Positions 1 through 6,631 of a DNA stretch of 11,380 bases are shown here, piece by piece. Both the position numbers and the translations under genes were made by a program. The DNA is from Bacteroidetes bacterium HGW-Bacteroidetes-12. Lineage in GTDB: Bacteria; Bacteroidota; Bacteroidia; Flavobacteriales_E; Vicingaceae. Position 1 is the stretch's first letter, and every line of letters begins with the position of its first letter. Location of the stretch: assembly GCA_002841035.1 (NCBI GenBank), contig PHDR01000051.1, positions 1 to 11,380 on the forward strand, in the 5' to 3' direction. The notes beneath the pieces are model-generated. The model searched no databases. It had not been told where the DNA came from and worked only from the letters and a program-made list of their open reading frames with translations.

Positions 1-1011
1 TTTCTCTTTTGAGGTATTAAGTTCTTTTATGGTGATGTATAAAAATAAATCATCTGGGTTGGGCAATCCTGAAATATCTGCATTTCCTTTAAAATAAGTG
101 CCATCATCAGTTGTAATTTCCAATTTTCTACCTTTCATACCAGCAAGAGTTCCTTTTACTTCTCCATTAAAAATGACTGATTTGTCTAAACAATCTAATG
201 CTGAAGCAAAGTAACATACATCTCTAAAGCTAACTAATGATGAATCAAAGCTTGATGTAATATTCACTTCTGTAATGAAATTAGCTAAATTTGGAAAGCT
301 ATCTGTTGCAAAAACAATAGAACCATTAATTAATGAATTGGGTGTTTTTAATACCAATTGCTCCGCTTCTATTCCTTTTCCTGAAATTTTAAATTGTGTT
401 ATTAAATTATCTAACTGAAACCCTGTTTTTTCATGAAATTTGAGTTGTTTAATTCCACAAGCAACGCCATCAGAAAGAAATTCAACATCATTTAGCTCCG
501 CTGTTAAATAGGAAATATCAACATGATTATAATCTATTCCTGTTAATTGTTCTATATAATTGAAATTATCATACACAAATCGTCCTTTGTTAATTTCAAC
601 TTGATTTAGCTCAAGTTTCCAATCTAATTTTGTTGTAGTTGTATCGTTCGAAGCGAAGTAATTTGTTATGAAAAATAAGTTATTGTGAACAGAGTCTTTT
701 TGATGCTGAAGATTAAAATAAGGTTGATTAAGTTTTATATTTTTTAAACCAATATATTTTGCATCAAGCGAAACACTTAAATTAACAGTAATTTCTTTTA
801 TGTTAGCCAAGGTATCTTCATTCAAATCTTGAACATATAGATTTTTTATTGTTATTTTATTTAGAAAAGAAATGTCAACACTTTCTACGGTAATGGTGGT
901 ATTTAATTCTTTAGATAGATAATTGAGATATTTTTTAACTATAAAAGTCTGAAATGAAGCATTGTAAAGCATTAGTATTAATAAACTACTTATCAGCAGA
1001 ACAAAACTCAC
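1..1011 (-). CDS. tamB: TamB/AsmA-like envelope translocation-assembly protein, N-terminal part (runs off left edge)
   Basis: The minus strand is open with no stop from 1056 down to base 1. It encodes a positively charged start (KTIKKRNK), one strong membrane segment (VSFVLLISSLLILMLY), then a long beta-rich periplasmic-type sequence. That sequence includes NTTITVESVDISFLNKITI and further short strand-like blocks (IKNLYVQD, LKNIKLNQPYF), the repeating pattern of AsmA/TamB proteins. In Bacteroidota a tamB-like gene is commonly divergent from tsaD, as here; that supports the family but not a function. TamB proteins are single-pass inner-membrane proteins spanning the periplasm and are linked to outer-membrane protein or lipid delivery. 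The start is uncertain. The in-frame stop TAA is at 1057-1059 and no ATG precedes the membrane helix. GTG at 1009-1011 is the first standard start, but it drops the basic residues that look coding. The C-terminal domain lies outside the window. Confidence 0.72.
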   Translation of the reverse strand, partial: MSFVLLISSLLILMLYNASFQTFIVKKYLNYLSKELNTTITVESVDISFLNKITIKNLYVQDLNEDTLANIKEITVNLSVSLDAKYIGLKNIKLNQPYFNLQHQKDSVHNNLFFITNYFASNDTTTTKLDWKLELNQVEINKGRFVYDNFNYIEQLTGIDYNHVDISYLTAELNDVEFLSDGVACGIKQLKFHEKTGFQLDNLITQFKISGKGIEAEQLVLKTPNSLINGSIVFATDSFPNLANFITEVNITSSFDSSLVSFRDVCYFASALDCLDKSVIFNGEVKGTLAGMKGRKLEITTDDGTYFKGNADISGLPNPDDLFLYITIKELNTSKEK

Positions 1012-1019
1012 TGTAACTA

Positions 1020-1051
1020 TTGCTATTTTATTTCTTTTTTTGATAGTTTTG
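1020..1051 (+). promoter_or_regulatory. Candidate Bacteroidota-type promoter of tsaD
   Basis: TAGTTTTG at 1044-1051 matches the TAnnTTTG -7 box. ATTG ending at 1022 sits 21 bp upstream in the -33 position. Transcription would start near 1058, after the ATG at 1053 but before the ATG at 1083, which supports the shorter tsaD reading. The box overlaps the apparent first codons of the divergent TamB-like gene. Motif matches only, no experimental evidence. Confidence 0.45.
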
Positions 1052-1082
1052 AATGTTTAAACCAAAGTCAAAATTACATTTA

Positions 1083-2108
1083 ATGCAGCAATCTTCCATA
1101 ATAATTTTAGGAATAGAATCTTCTTGTGATGATACAGCTGCTGCTATCATCAAAGAAGGCAAAATCCTTGCCAATGTTATTGCGAATCAAGATGTTCACA
1201 TCGCTTATGGAGGGGTTGTTCCTGAATTGGCATCAAGAGCTCATCAACAAAACATTGTTCCTGTTGTGGACGCTGCTTTAAAAAAAGCAGGTGTTTCTAA
1301 AAGTGAACTATCAGCCATTGCCTATACAAATGGGCCTGGTTTGTTAGGTTCTTTGCTTGTGGGCAGTTCTTTTGCAAAATCATTTGCGTTGGGGTTAAAA
1401 ATCCCTCTTATTGAGGTAAATCACATGCAAGGACACATTTTAGCTCACTTTATTGCAGCTCCCGATGAGCAAAAAAAAGCTCCTTTATTTCCCTTTCTAT
1501 GCCTAACAGTAAGTGGCGGACACACTCAAATTGTTCGTGTAGATGATTTTTTAAAAATGGAAGTGATTGGCGAAACCATTGATGATGCTGCTGGAGAAGC
1601 GTTTGACAAGGTTGCTAAAATGCTTCAATTACCTTATCCTGGTGGTCCATTAGTAGATAAATATGCTCAATTAGGGAATCCTAATCGATTTGTTTTTCCT
1701 CACCCAAAAGTGGATGCCCTTAGCTTTAGTTTTAGTGGATTAAAAACTTCTGTGCTCTATTTTTTGCAAAAAGAACTTGCAAAAAATCCAAATTTTATTA
1801 CAGAAAACTTAAATGATATTTGTGCTTCGGTTCAAAAAACCATTGTTGATATTTTAATTAGTAAATTAAAAAATGCTGTTAAACAAACAAATATCAATCA
1901 AATAGCCATTGCTGGAGGTGTTTCTGCAAATTCTGAGCTTAGAAAAAAATTAGAAGATTTAAAAAATGAAGGATGCGATGTATTTATCCCAAAGTTTGAA
2001 TTTTGCACCGATAATGCAGCCATGATAGCCATTACAGGATATTTTAAATTCCTACAACATCAATTTTCTACCCAACAAAGTATTCCTAATGCAAGAATGA
2101 AATTGTAA
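1083..2108 (+). CDS. tsaD: tRNA N6-adenosine threonylcarbamoyltransferase TsaD
   Basis: TsaD transfers the threonylcarbamoyl group from TC-AMP to A37 of ANN-decoding tRNAs in the cytoplasm (t6A), working with TsaB and TsaE. The 341-residue product has the family signatures in order: GIESSCDDTAA (10-20), the metal-binding HMQGH (His114, His118), SGGHTQI (144-150), GGPLVDKYA, FSFSGLKTS (215-223), GGVSANSELR (278-287) and FCTDNAAM with metal ligand Asp310. The length fits the usual roughly 340 residues. An in-frame ATG at 1053 would add ten residues (MFKPKSKLHL). I prefer 1083 because orthologues start a few residues before the GIESSCDD block and because the candidate promoter would initiate near 1058. 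It is divergent from the TamB-like gene and convergent with moaE, with 8 bp between the two stops. Complete and intact. Confidence 0.96.
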   Translation: MQQSSIIILGIESSCDDTAAAIIKEGKILANVIANQDVHIAYGGVVPELASRAHQQNIVPVVDAALKKAGVSKSELSAIAYTNGPGLLGSLLVGSSFAKSFALGLKIPLIEVNHMQGHILAHFIAAPDEQKKAPLFPFLCLTVSGGHTQIVRVDDFLKMEVIGETIDDAAGEAFDKVAKMLQLPYPGGPLVDKYAQLGNPNRFVFPHPKVDALSFSFSGLKTSVLYFLQKELAKNPNFITENLNDICASVQKTIVDILISKLKNAVKQTNINQIAIAGGVSANSELRKKLEDLKNEGCDVFIPKFEFCTDNAAMIAITGYFKFLQHQFSTQQSIPNARMKL

Positions 2109-2116
2109 AAAAATTC

Positions 2117-2545
2117 TTAGTGATTGGTTTTCCATTGATGCGTTGCATCTTCGAAAATTTCTTTACCAAAAACAGGCACTTTAGCTTTTATTTCTTCTGT
2201 AATAAACCTACAAGCATCAAAAGCCATTGCTCTGTGTTTGGATGAAGTGAACACAAACAAACAAATTTCGCCAGCTTTTACCACGCCTAAACTGTGGTAA
2301 ATATGTAGGCATGTTAAATCAAACTTTTCAAAGGCAGTTTCTCTAATAGTATGAAATTCTTTTTCAGCCATATCTTCATAAGCAGAATAATCTATTGCTT
2401 GAACAATTTTTCCTTCTATTTCATCAGCTCTCACTTGTCCTAAAAAAATGGAATGACCTCCAATGTTTGTTTTTACTTGGTGATGAGCAATTGAGTTTGC
2501 AATTTTTTCAGGAGAAATAGCTCCTTGCATGAATACTTTTTTCAT
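2117..2545 (-). CDS. moaE: Molybdopterin synthase catalytic subunit MoaE
   Basis: MoaE is the large subunit of molybdopterin synthase. It inserts the dithiolene sulfurs, carried as a thiocarboxylate on MoaD, into cyclic pyranopterin monophosphate. The 142-residue protein shows the family blocks: GQVR (36-39), YSAYEDMAE (53-61), HSLGVVKAGE (84-93), SSKHRAMAFDACRFITEEIK (101-120), and VPVFGKE (123-129) with its conserved lysine, ending in HQWKTNH. The length is typical. It lies 11 bp downstream of the MoeB/ThiF-rhodanese gene in the same direction, so the two very likely share a transcript. No moaD, moaA, moaC, moeA or mobA is in the window; they would be expected upstream of moeB, where the sequence is interrupted near 3580. 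Confidence 0.95.
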   Translation of the reverse strand: MKKVFMQGAISPEKIANSIAHHQVKTNIGGHSIFLGQVRADEIEGKIVQAIDYSAYEDMAEKEFHTIRETAFEKFDLTCLHIYHSLGVVKAGEICLFVFTSSKHRAMAFDACRFITEEIKAKVPVFGKEIFEDATHQWKTNH

Positions 2546-2556
2546 TTTTGTATGTT

Positions 2557-3582
2557 TTATTTATTGTCCCATGTAACAATTCCGTCTTTCAAATTGATTA
2601 GATTATCAAAGCCATGTGCTTCTAAAAAAGCAATACAAGTTAAACTCCGAACACCATGCTGGCAAAAAACCACCGTTTTTTTAGAACGATTTATTTTTTC
2701 TAACTGTGTCGGAATGTCTTGAAGAGGAATGTTTATAGCATTTAAAATTTCTATTTTTGGTTGTTCCCAAGTGGCTCTGACATCTATGATTTGGATGTCT
2801 TCATTTGTTAAAAGTATTTTCAATTCGTTAGCGGTAATTTCTTTTTGTTTGGTTGTTTGTTTTTCTATCCCACAAAAGAAATCATAATCAAACTGCTCAA
2901 ATGCTGTTGCTTTGGCAAGTACTTTTTCAAATTCTTGTTCAACACGCTGAATTTTTAACACATAAAAACTAGCTTCAAGTGCGTTGTAAATTTGCATTTT
3001 TCCAGAAAGTACGCTTCCAATTTCTAAAATAATTTTCAAAACTTCATTGGCTTGTTGCGTACCAATTAACCCAGGAAGAACTCCTAAAACACCAACTTCA
3101 GAGCAATTAGGCACACTTCCTTGTTGTGGCGGAGTCGGAAACAAACAACGATAAGAAGGTCCGTTTTTGTAATTAAAAACAGTAACCTGTCCTTCAAATT
3201 TATAGATGGCACCGTAAACAAGCGGTTTGTTTGTAATTACACAAGCATCATTTACCAAATATCGGGTTGAAAAATTGTCTGTTCCATCAACAATAATATC
3301 ATAAGCTGAAAAAATAGTCAACGCATTTTTGGGGGTTAACTTTTCAGGATAAGTGTTGAAATTCACATAATTATTTAAAGCAATCAATCTTTTTTTTGCT
3401 GCTAATGCTTTGTTAATTCCTATATCTTCAATGGTAAATAAAACTTGTCGTTGAAGGTTGGTTTCATCAACCATATCAAAATCTATGATGCCAATATTCC
3501 CTACTCCTGCTGCTGTTAAATATAGCAAAACAGGACAACCTAATCCTCCTGCACCTATAACCAAAACCTTCGATGCTTTTAG
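2557..3582 (-). CDS. moeB: MoeB/ThiF-type adenylyltransferase with C-terminal rhodanese domain, 5'-truncated
   Basis: MoeB/ThiF-family E1-like enzymes adenylate the C-terminal glycine of a small sulfur carrier such as MoaD. The fused rhodanese domain would supply the persulfide sulfur. Visible are the nucleotide-binding loop GAGGLG, DFDMVDETNLQRQ, DGTDNFSTRYLVND, SYRCLFP, the conserved cysteine in PNCSEVGVLG, GTQQANE, and a rhodanese domain of about 95 residues with active-site loop CQHGVRS. The second Cys pair of the E1 zinc site is not evident (SYRC where ThiF has CYRC). The gene is broken at the front. The family normally has 25-30 residues before KVLVIGAGGLG, including an Arg-rich RY.RQ segment. 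Here LKASKVLVIGAGG is preceded directly by a stop (TAA, 3583-3585). The only start left is TTG at 3562-3564, inside the first beta strand. Function is therefore doubtful. Confidence 0.88.
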   Translation of the reverse strand, partial: LKASKVLVIGAGGLGCPVLLYLTAAGVGNIGIIDFDMVDETNLQRQVLFTIEDIGINKALAAKKRLIALNNYVNFNTYPEKLTPKNALTIFSAYDIIVDGTDNFSTRYLVNDACVITNKPLVYGAIYKFEGQVTVFNYKNGPSYRCLFPTPPQQGSVPNCSEVGVLGVLPGLIGTQQANEVLKIILEIGSVLSGKMQIYNALEASFYVLKIQRVEQEFEKVLAKATAFEQFDYDFFCGIEKQTTKQKEITANELKILLTNEDIQIIDVRATWEQPKIEILNAINIPLQDIPTQLEKINRSKKTVVFCQHGVRSLTCIAFLEAHGFDNLINLKDGIVTWDNK

Positions 3583-3585
3583 TTA
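3569..3585. other. Junction between two 5'-truncated genes (moeB and batE)
   Basis: Minus-strand MoeB-like homology ends at LKASKV (up to about 3582) and plus-strand BatE-like homology begins at FSYCKAGVETD (from about 3578). The two coding segments meet, or overlap by a few bases around GCTTTTAG (3575-3582), with no promoter, start codon or leader left for either gene. Seen directly: both genes lack their N-termini at the same place. Inferred: a deletion, a rearrangement breakpoint or an assembly join. Confidence 0.75.
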
Positions 3586-4291
3586 TTGTAAAGCAGGTGT
3601 AGAAACTGATTATCAAACAGCAAATAAACACTATAGCGAACAAAAATACAGTGAAGCTATTGCTGCTTATGAAGCTATATTGGCTTCTAATCATATTTCT
3701 GCTGATGTTTATTATAATTTAGGTAATGCTTATTTCAAAACGAATCAATTGCCTGCTGCAATTTTAAACTATGAAAGAGCATTGAAGATAACTCCAGACC
3801 ATGAGGATGCTATTTTTAATTTAAAATTAGCGAACTCAAAAACCATAGACAAAGTAGAAAGACTTCCTGCTATGTTTATAGGGAATGCTTGGCAAAACTT
3901 GGTAACATCAAAAACCGTTACTACTTGGTCTTCTCTATGTATTTTATTCATTTTTATCTCTTTACTTCTATTCGTTAGTTACCTTTTGATTCATATCGTT
4001 TTTTTGAAGAAAATAGGTTTTTATGGCGGTTGTATTTTCTTAGTAATTAGTCTTTTTACATGGTTTTTAGCTGCACAACACGCATCTATATTAGAGCATA
4101 ATACTGAAGCAATAATTTTTTCATCAGTAGTTACGGTTGTTAGTGAACCTAATGAAAATGCTAACAAACTATTTACTTTACACGAAGGGTTAAAAGTAGA
4201 TTTAATAGAATCATCTAACGGTTGGGCTAAAATAAAAATCCAAAATGGAAATGTGGGCTGGATTAAGAATGAATCTTTGCAAGAAATTTAA
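3569..4291 (+). CDS. batE: BatE-like TPR and SH3-domain membrane protein, 5'-truncated
   Basis: BatE is usually the last gene of the Bacteroides aerotolerance (bat) operon, a VWA/TPR envelope system of unsettled biochemical role. The protein has a TPR block (YQTANKHYSEQKYSEAIAAY through NLGNAYFKTNQLPAAILNYE and ALKITPDHEDAIFNLK), two hydrophobic helices (LCILFIFISLLLFVSYLLIH and GGCIFLVISLFTWFLAA), then an SH3-like domain with LHEGLKVDLIESSNGWAKIK and GNVGWIK at the C-terminus. This is the BatE domain order. Relatives begin with a cleaved signal peptide just before the TPRs, and here it is missing. The nearest in-frame ATG (3458) would prepend about 37 residues that are simply the antisense of the moeB coding region, so I do not accept it as the native start. 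batA-D are absent upstream. It converges on the GNAT gene, with 33 bp between stops. Confidence 0.8.
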   Translation, partial: FDAFSYCKAGVETDYQTANKHYSEQKYSEAIAAYEAILASNHISADVYYNLGNAYFKTNQLPAAILNYERALKITPDHEDAIFNLKLANSKTIDKVERLPAMFIGNAWQNLVTSKTVTTWSSLCILFIFISLLLFVSYLLIHIVFLKKIGFYGGCIFLVISLFTWFLAAQHASILEHNTEAIIFSSVVTVVSEPNENANKLFTLHEGLKVDLIESSNGWAKIKIQNGNVGWIKNESLQEI

Positions 4292-4324
4292 TTTTCAACA
4301 TAATTAACAACAACCTTTCTATAT

Positions 4325-4906
4325 CTATTTGTTAATACTTTCAATTGAAGGTTGATTAAAATAAATACTAGCACTGCAAACACAAGGAATAGATTTACAT
4401 TCGGCACACAAATATTTTTTTTTTAAGCTGTCTTTTTGCCAAAAGTCATCAACTTGTTTGATGCAAGTAAAATTCATTTTTGACAATATGTTTTTTAATC
4501 CATTATGTTGTTTTCGATTCCATAAAACAGAAATATAACTTACAGGTTCATACTTATTTGTATTTAAAAATGCTTGAATTAATTCAGTTGCAATTCCTTT
4601 ATTTTGAAAATTTGGATGCACATCTACTTGTTTAATAAGTATTGTTCCTCCTGCATTTTGAATAACTAAAAATTCATTTACCCACCCATTCTCATCATGA
4701 AAATAGGTGTTTAAATTCTGGTCTGTAATTCGTTCTATTACAATAAACCCAACTAAATAATTGTCACTGATTTTTACCCAACAATTTAATGTTGTAGATG
4801 TTTGAATTAACCTAAAATAATTGGAAGTTAGGTAATTTTTTCCAAAGCATTGATTACTTATTTCTACAAGGAAAGGAATGTCATTTTCAATAAATTTTCG
4901 TAACAT
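4325..4906 (-). CDS. GNAT family N-acetyltransferase with C-terminal cysteine cluster
   Basis: GNAT enzymes move an acetyl group from acetyl-CoA to an amine; the substrate here cannot be read from sequence. The acetyl-CoA-binding motif A is clear: IKQVDVHPNFQNKGIATELI (91-110), with the Q-x-x-G-x-A pyrophosphate loop. The 193-residue protein ends with a compact cluster C-x2-C-x4-C-x-C (Cys167, 170, 175, 177), following a DFWQKDSLKKKYLC segment. I recall a C-terminal CxxC...PCxC tail from other GNATs, and it could bind one zinc ion. The ATG overlaps the ZIP gene's stop by one base (TAATG at 4904-4908), so translation is probably coupled. It is the last gene of a three-gene operon with the methyltransferase and the ZIP transporter. 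Confidence 0.85.
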   Translation of the reverse strand: MLRKFIENDIPFLVEISNQCFGKNYLTSNYFRLIQTSTTLNCWVKISDNYLVGFIVIERITDQNLNTYFHDENGWVNEFLVIQNAGGTILIKQVDVHPNFQNKGIATELIQAFLNTNKYEPVSYISVLWNRKQHNGLKNILSKMNFTCIKQVDDFWQKDSLKKKYLCAECKSIPCVCSASIYFNQPSIESINK

Positions 4907-5622
4907 TAGAGTGTGAAAATAGCTAACATAAATCCAACAATTATTACAGCAAACCTTTTAAAATTAAATTTATGATTTTCTGATGATTCAAATAAAATGG
5001 TGGTAGAAATATGCATCAAAACACCTACAGCCAAAGCCATTAGAACGGTTATGTCTTCAAGGAAGATAGTTCCATAGTGTTGGGACAAAAACAATCCCAA
5101 TGGTGCAGAAAGAGCAAATAAAACGATAAAAAAAACGCTACTCACTTTAGATTTTAAATTTGTAATTAATAAAGTAGCCAACACAATAGCAATTGGTATT
5201 TTATGAATAACTATTCCGAGTAATAAAGAATTATTATCGTGTTCGTGTTGGTGAGCTGGATCTAACAGTGCCATTCCTTCAATAAATGAATGTAGCCATA
5301 AACTAATAAAAATAGAAAAAGGAAACATCTGTTTATTATTAGTATGATGTGAATGAAAGTGTCCGTGTTCTATTCCTTTAGAAAACAATTCTAAAAAAAG
5401 TTGAAACACAAATCCAATTAAAATAAAATACCCAACTTTAGTAGATTTAACTTCATATAATTCAGGTATTAAATGAAGCACGCATAAGGCTAATAAGTAA
5501 GCCCCACTAAAAGAAAGTAATAATTTTAGGTACAACCCTAAGTTTGGTTTAATTAAAACAACTGCCAATCCACTTAAAAAAGCAGCAATGAACAGAATAA
5601 TATACACGAAGTTATGCTCCAT
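4906..5622 (-). CDS. ZIP family metal transporter
   Basis: This is an inner-membrane protein of 238 residues with about seven or eight hydrophobic segments, the size and layout of ZIP (SLC39-like) carriers, which bring Zn2+ or other divalent metals into the cytoplasm. Helix 4 carries LWLHSFIEGMAL (109-119; the HSxxEG metal-site signature) and helix 5 carries VIHKIPIAIVLATLL (138-152; HKIP in place of the HEIPHE form). A histidine-rich loop, HGHFHSHH (86-93), and another HxHEHD stretch (124-129) lie between helices 3-5, where ZIPs often bind metal. Metal specificity cannot be told. It starts 6 bp after the methyltransferase stop and overlaps the GNAT start by one base. A metal link with the Cys-cluster GNAT protein is possible but inferred only from position. 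Confidence 0.9.
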   Translation of the reverse strand: MEHNFVYIILFIAAFLSGLAVVLIKPNLGLYLKLLLSFSGAYLLALCVLHLIPELYEVKSTKVGYFILIGFVFQLFLELFSKGIEHGHFHSHHTNNKQMFPFSIFISLWLHSFIEGMALLDPAHQHEHDNNSLLLGIVIHKIPIAIVLATLLITNLKSKVSSVFFIVLFALSAPLGLFLSQHYGTIFLEDITVLMALAVGVLMHISTTILFESSENHKFNFKRFAVIIVGFMLAIFTL

Positions 5623-5628
5623 TTGAGT

Positions 5629-6378
5629 TTAAGTGTTATTTGTTTTTGTAGCAACAAGAATTAATCTGTCCGAAGTATCTTCATTAAATGCATTCAGATT
5701 GTAATCTCCAAAAACAGCTTCTATATTAAGGCTAGCGGCTTCAAAATAGGCTAAAAAATCTTCATGAAAAATTGTTTTTACCTGTTCAATAAATTTAAAA
5801 TCTTTTCCTTTATCATTAAATGAAATTTCTTTAACAATAAAATTATTTACGACTTTCTTCTCAATTAAAAAATTAATGTGTTTAATTTTTTTTTCTTCAA
5901 CAGGTTGCAATGTTTTTATTACTTTTTTAGCATTCATAAAATCGAGCACAAACCTCCCCCCTTTTTTCAAACTCTTGGCAATAGCATCAATGGCTTGTTG
6001 ATTATCTTTGTCATCAACAAAATAGCCGAAACTTGTAAATAAATTAAACGCAACATCATAATAATTTAATTTCAGTGAATTTCGAATGTCATTCACAAAA
6101 AAATTCAGTTGCTTGTTTTCAAACTTTTTTGCAAAAGCAATACTATTATCAGATAAATCAAAAGCATCTACTTTATAACCTAACTTATTCATGTAAATAG
6201 CATGCCTCCCTTTTCCACAAGCAACATCAAGAAATATTTCGTTTTTTGATGGATTTAAATAAGCAATTAAATTAGAAATGAATAATTCTGCTTCATGTTC
6301 ATCTCGGTTTTTGTATAATAAATGGTAATAAGTGCTATCAAACCACTCTTCAAACCAATTTTCATTTTTCTTAATCAT
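5629..6378 (-). CDS. Class I SAM-dependent methyltransferase
   Basis: The 249-residue product has a Rossmann-type SAM-binding motif I, EIFLDVACGKGRHAIYM (47-63; DxACGxGRH), an acidic end of strand 2 (VDAFDLSDNSI, 70-80), a post-motif NDIR (96-99) and motif IV-like DVAFNLFTSFGYF (108-120). These mark a cytoplasmic methyltransferase of the Methyltransf_25/11 type. The substrate is unknown. An upstream in-frame ATG at 6474 would add 32 residues (MFFVAMLVYRLIHL...). I choose 6378 because relatives start close to the WFxxWFdsxYYxxLY block and because the candidate promoter (6433-6464) lies between the two ATGs. It is the first gene of the operon, 6 bp ahead of the ZIP gene. Confidence 0.9.
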   Translation of the reverse strand: MIKKNENWFEEWFDSTYYHLLYKNRDEHEAELFISNLIAYLNPSKNEIFLDVACGKGRHAIYMNKLGYKVDAFDLSDNSIAFAKKFENKQLNFFVNDIRNSLKLNYYDVAFNLFTSFGYFVDDKDNQQAIDAIAKSLKKGGRFVLDFMNAKKVIKTLQPVEEKKIKHINFLIEKKVVNNFIVKEISFNDKGKDFKFIEQVKTIFHEDFLAYFEAASLNIEAVFGDYNLNAFNEDTSDRLILVATKTNNT

Positions 6379-6432
6379 ACTTACTGTTGTAATTAGTGTT
6401 TGTTCATAAAGTTGGGAGGCTGAACAATAATG

Positions 6433-6464
6433 CAAATGTATTAATCTATAAACTAACATTGCAA
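6433..6464 (-). promoter_or_regulatory. Candidate promoter of the methyltransferase-ZIP-GNAT operon
   Basis: On the minus strand TACATTTG (6433-6440) fits TAnnTTTG and TTG (6462-6464) lies 21 bp upstream at the -33 position. Transcription would start near 6426-6428 and leave a leader of about 50 nt before the ATG at 6378. This also argues against the longer start at 6474. Motif match only. Confidence 0.5.
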
Positions 6465-6570
6465 CAAAAAACATTACCTTTATTATTTATTTAGTATAAT
6501 TACGTTGAGATTTCGTTAAAATAGTAGTTTTTATCTTTAAATTCTATAAATTTACATATTAAAAAAAATA

Positions 6571-6612
6571 TTGATATTATTCTTGTTAAATAACTTTGAA
6601 TTAATATCTTTG
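6571..6612 (+). promoter_or_regulatory. Two overlapping candidate promoters of the siaB-siaC operon
   Basis: TATCTTTG (6605-6612) with CTTG (6582-6585) 19 bp upstream is the better match to the Bacteroidota -7/-33 pattern; it would start transcription near 6619. TAACTTTG (6591-6598) with TTG (6571-6573) 17 bp upstream is a second, weaker match. The leader before the ATG at 6632 would be short, roughly 13-27 nt. Motif matches only. Confidence 0.5.
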
Positions 6613-6631
6613 GAATCGAAAATTTTAGTCG

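Noticed and set aside
2100..2120. Bidirectional terminator between tsaD and moaE
   Set aside because: Only 8 bp separate the stops and no inverted repeat with a T-tract is visible.
2525..2722. Plus-strand ORF of 65 codons opposite moaE/moeB
   Set aside because: It is the antisense of the moaE start and the moeB rhodanese end, has no family likeness, and lies within two well-supported genes.
3476..3951. Two minus-strand ORFs (3476-3694 and 3769-3951)
   Set aside because: Both are antisense to the BatE-like and MoeB-like coding regions and show no domain features; shadows of real genes.
6379..6474. Extended N-terminus of the methyltransferase (ATG at 6474)
   Set aside because: The extra 32 residues include a weak hydrophobic run but do not fit the family start, and a good promoter match lies inside this stretch.
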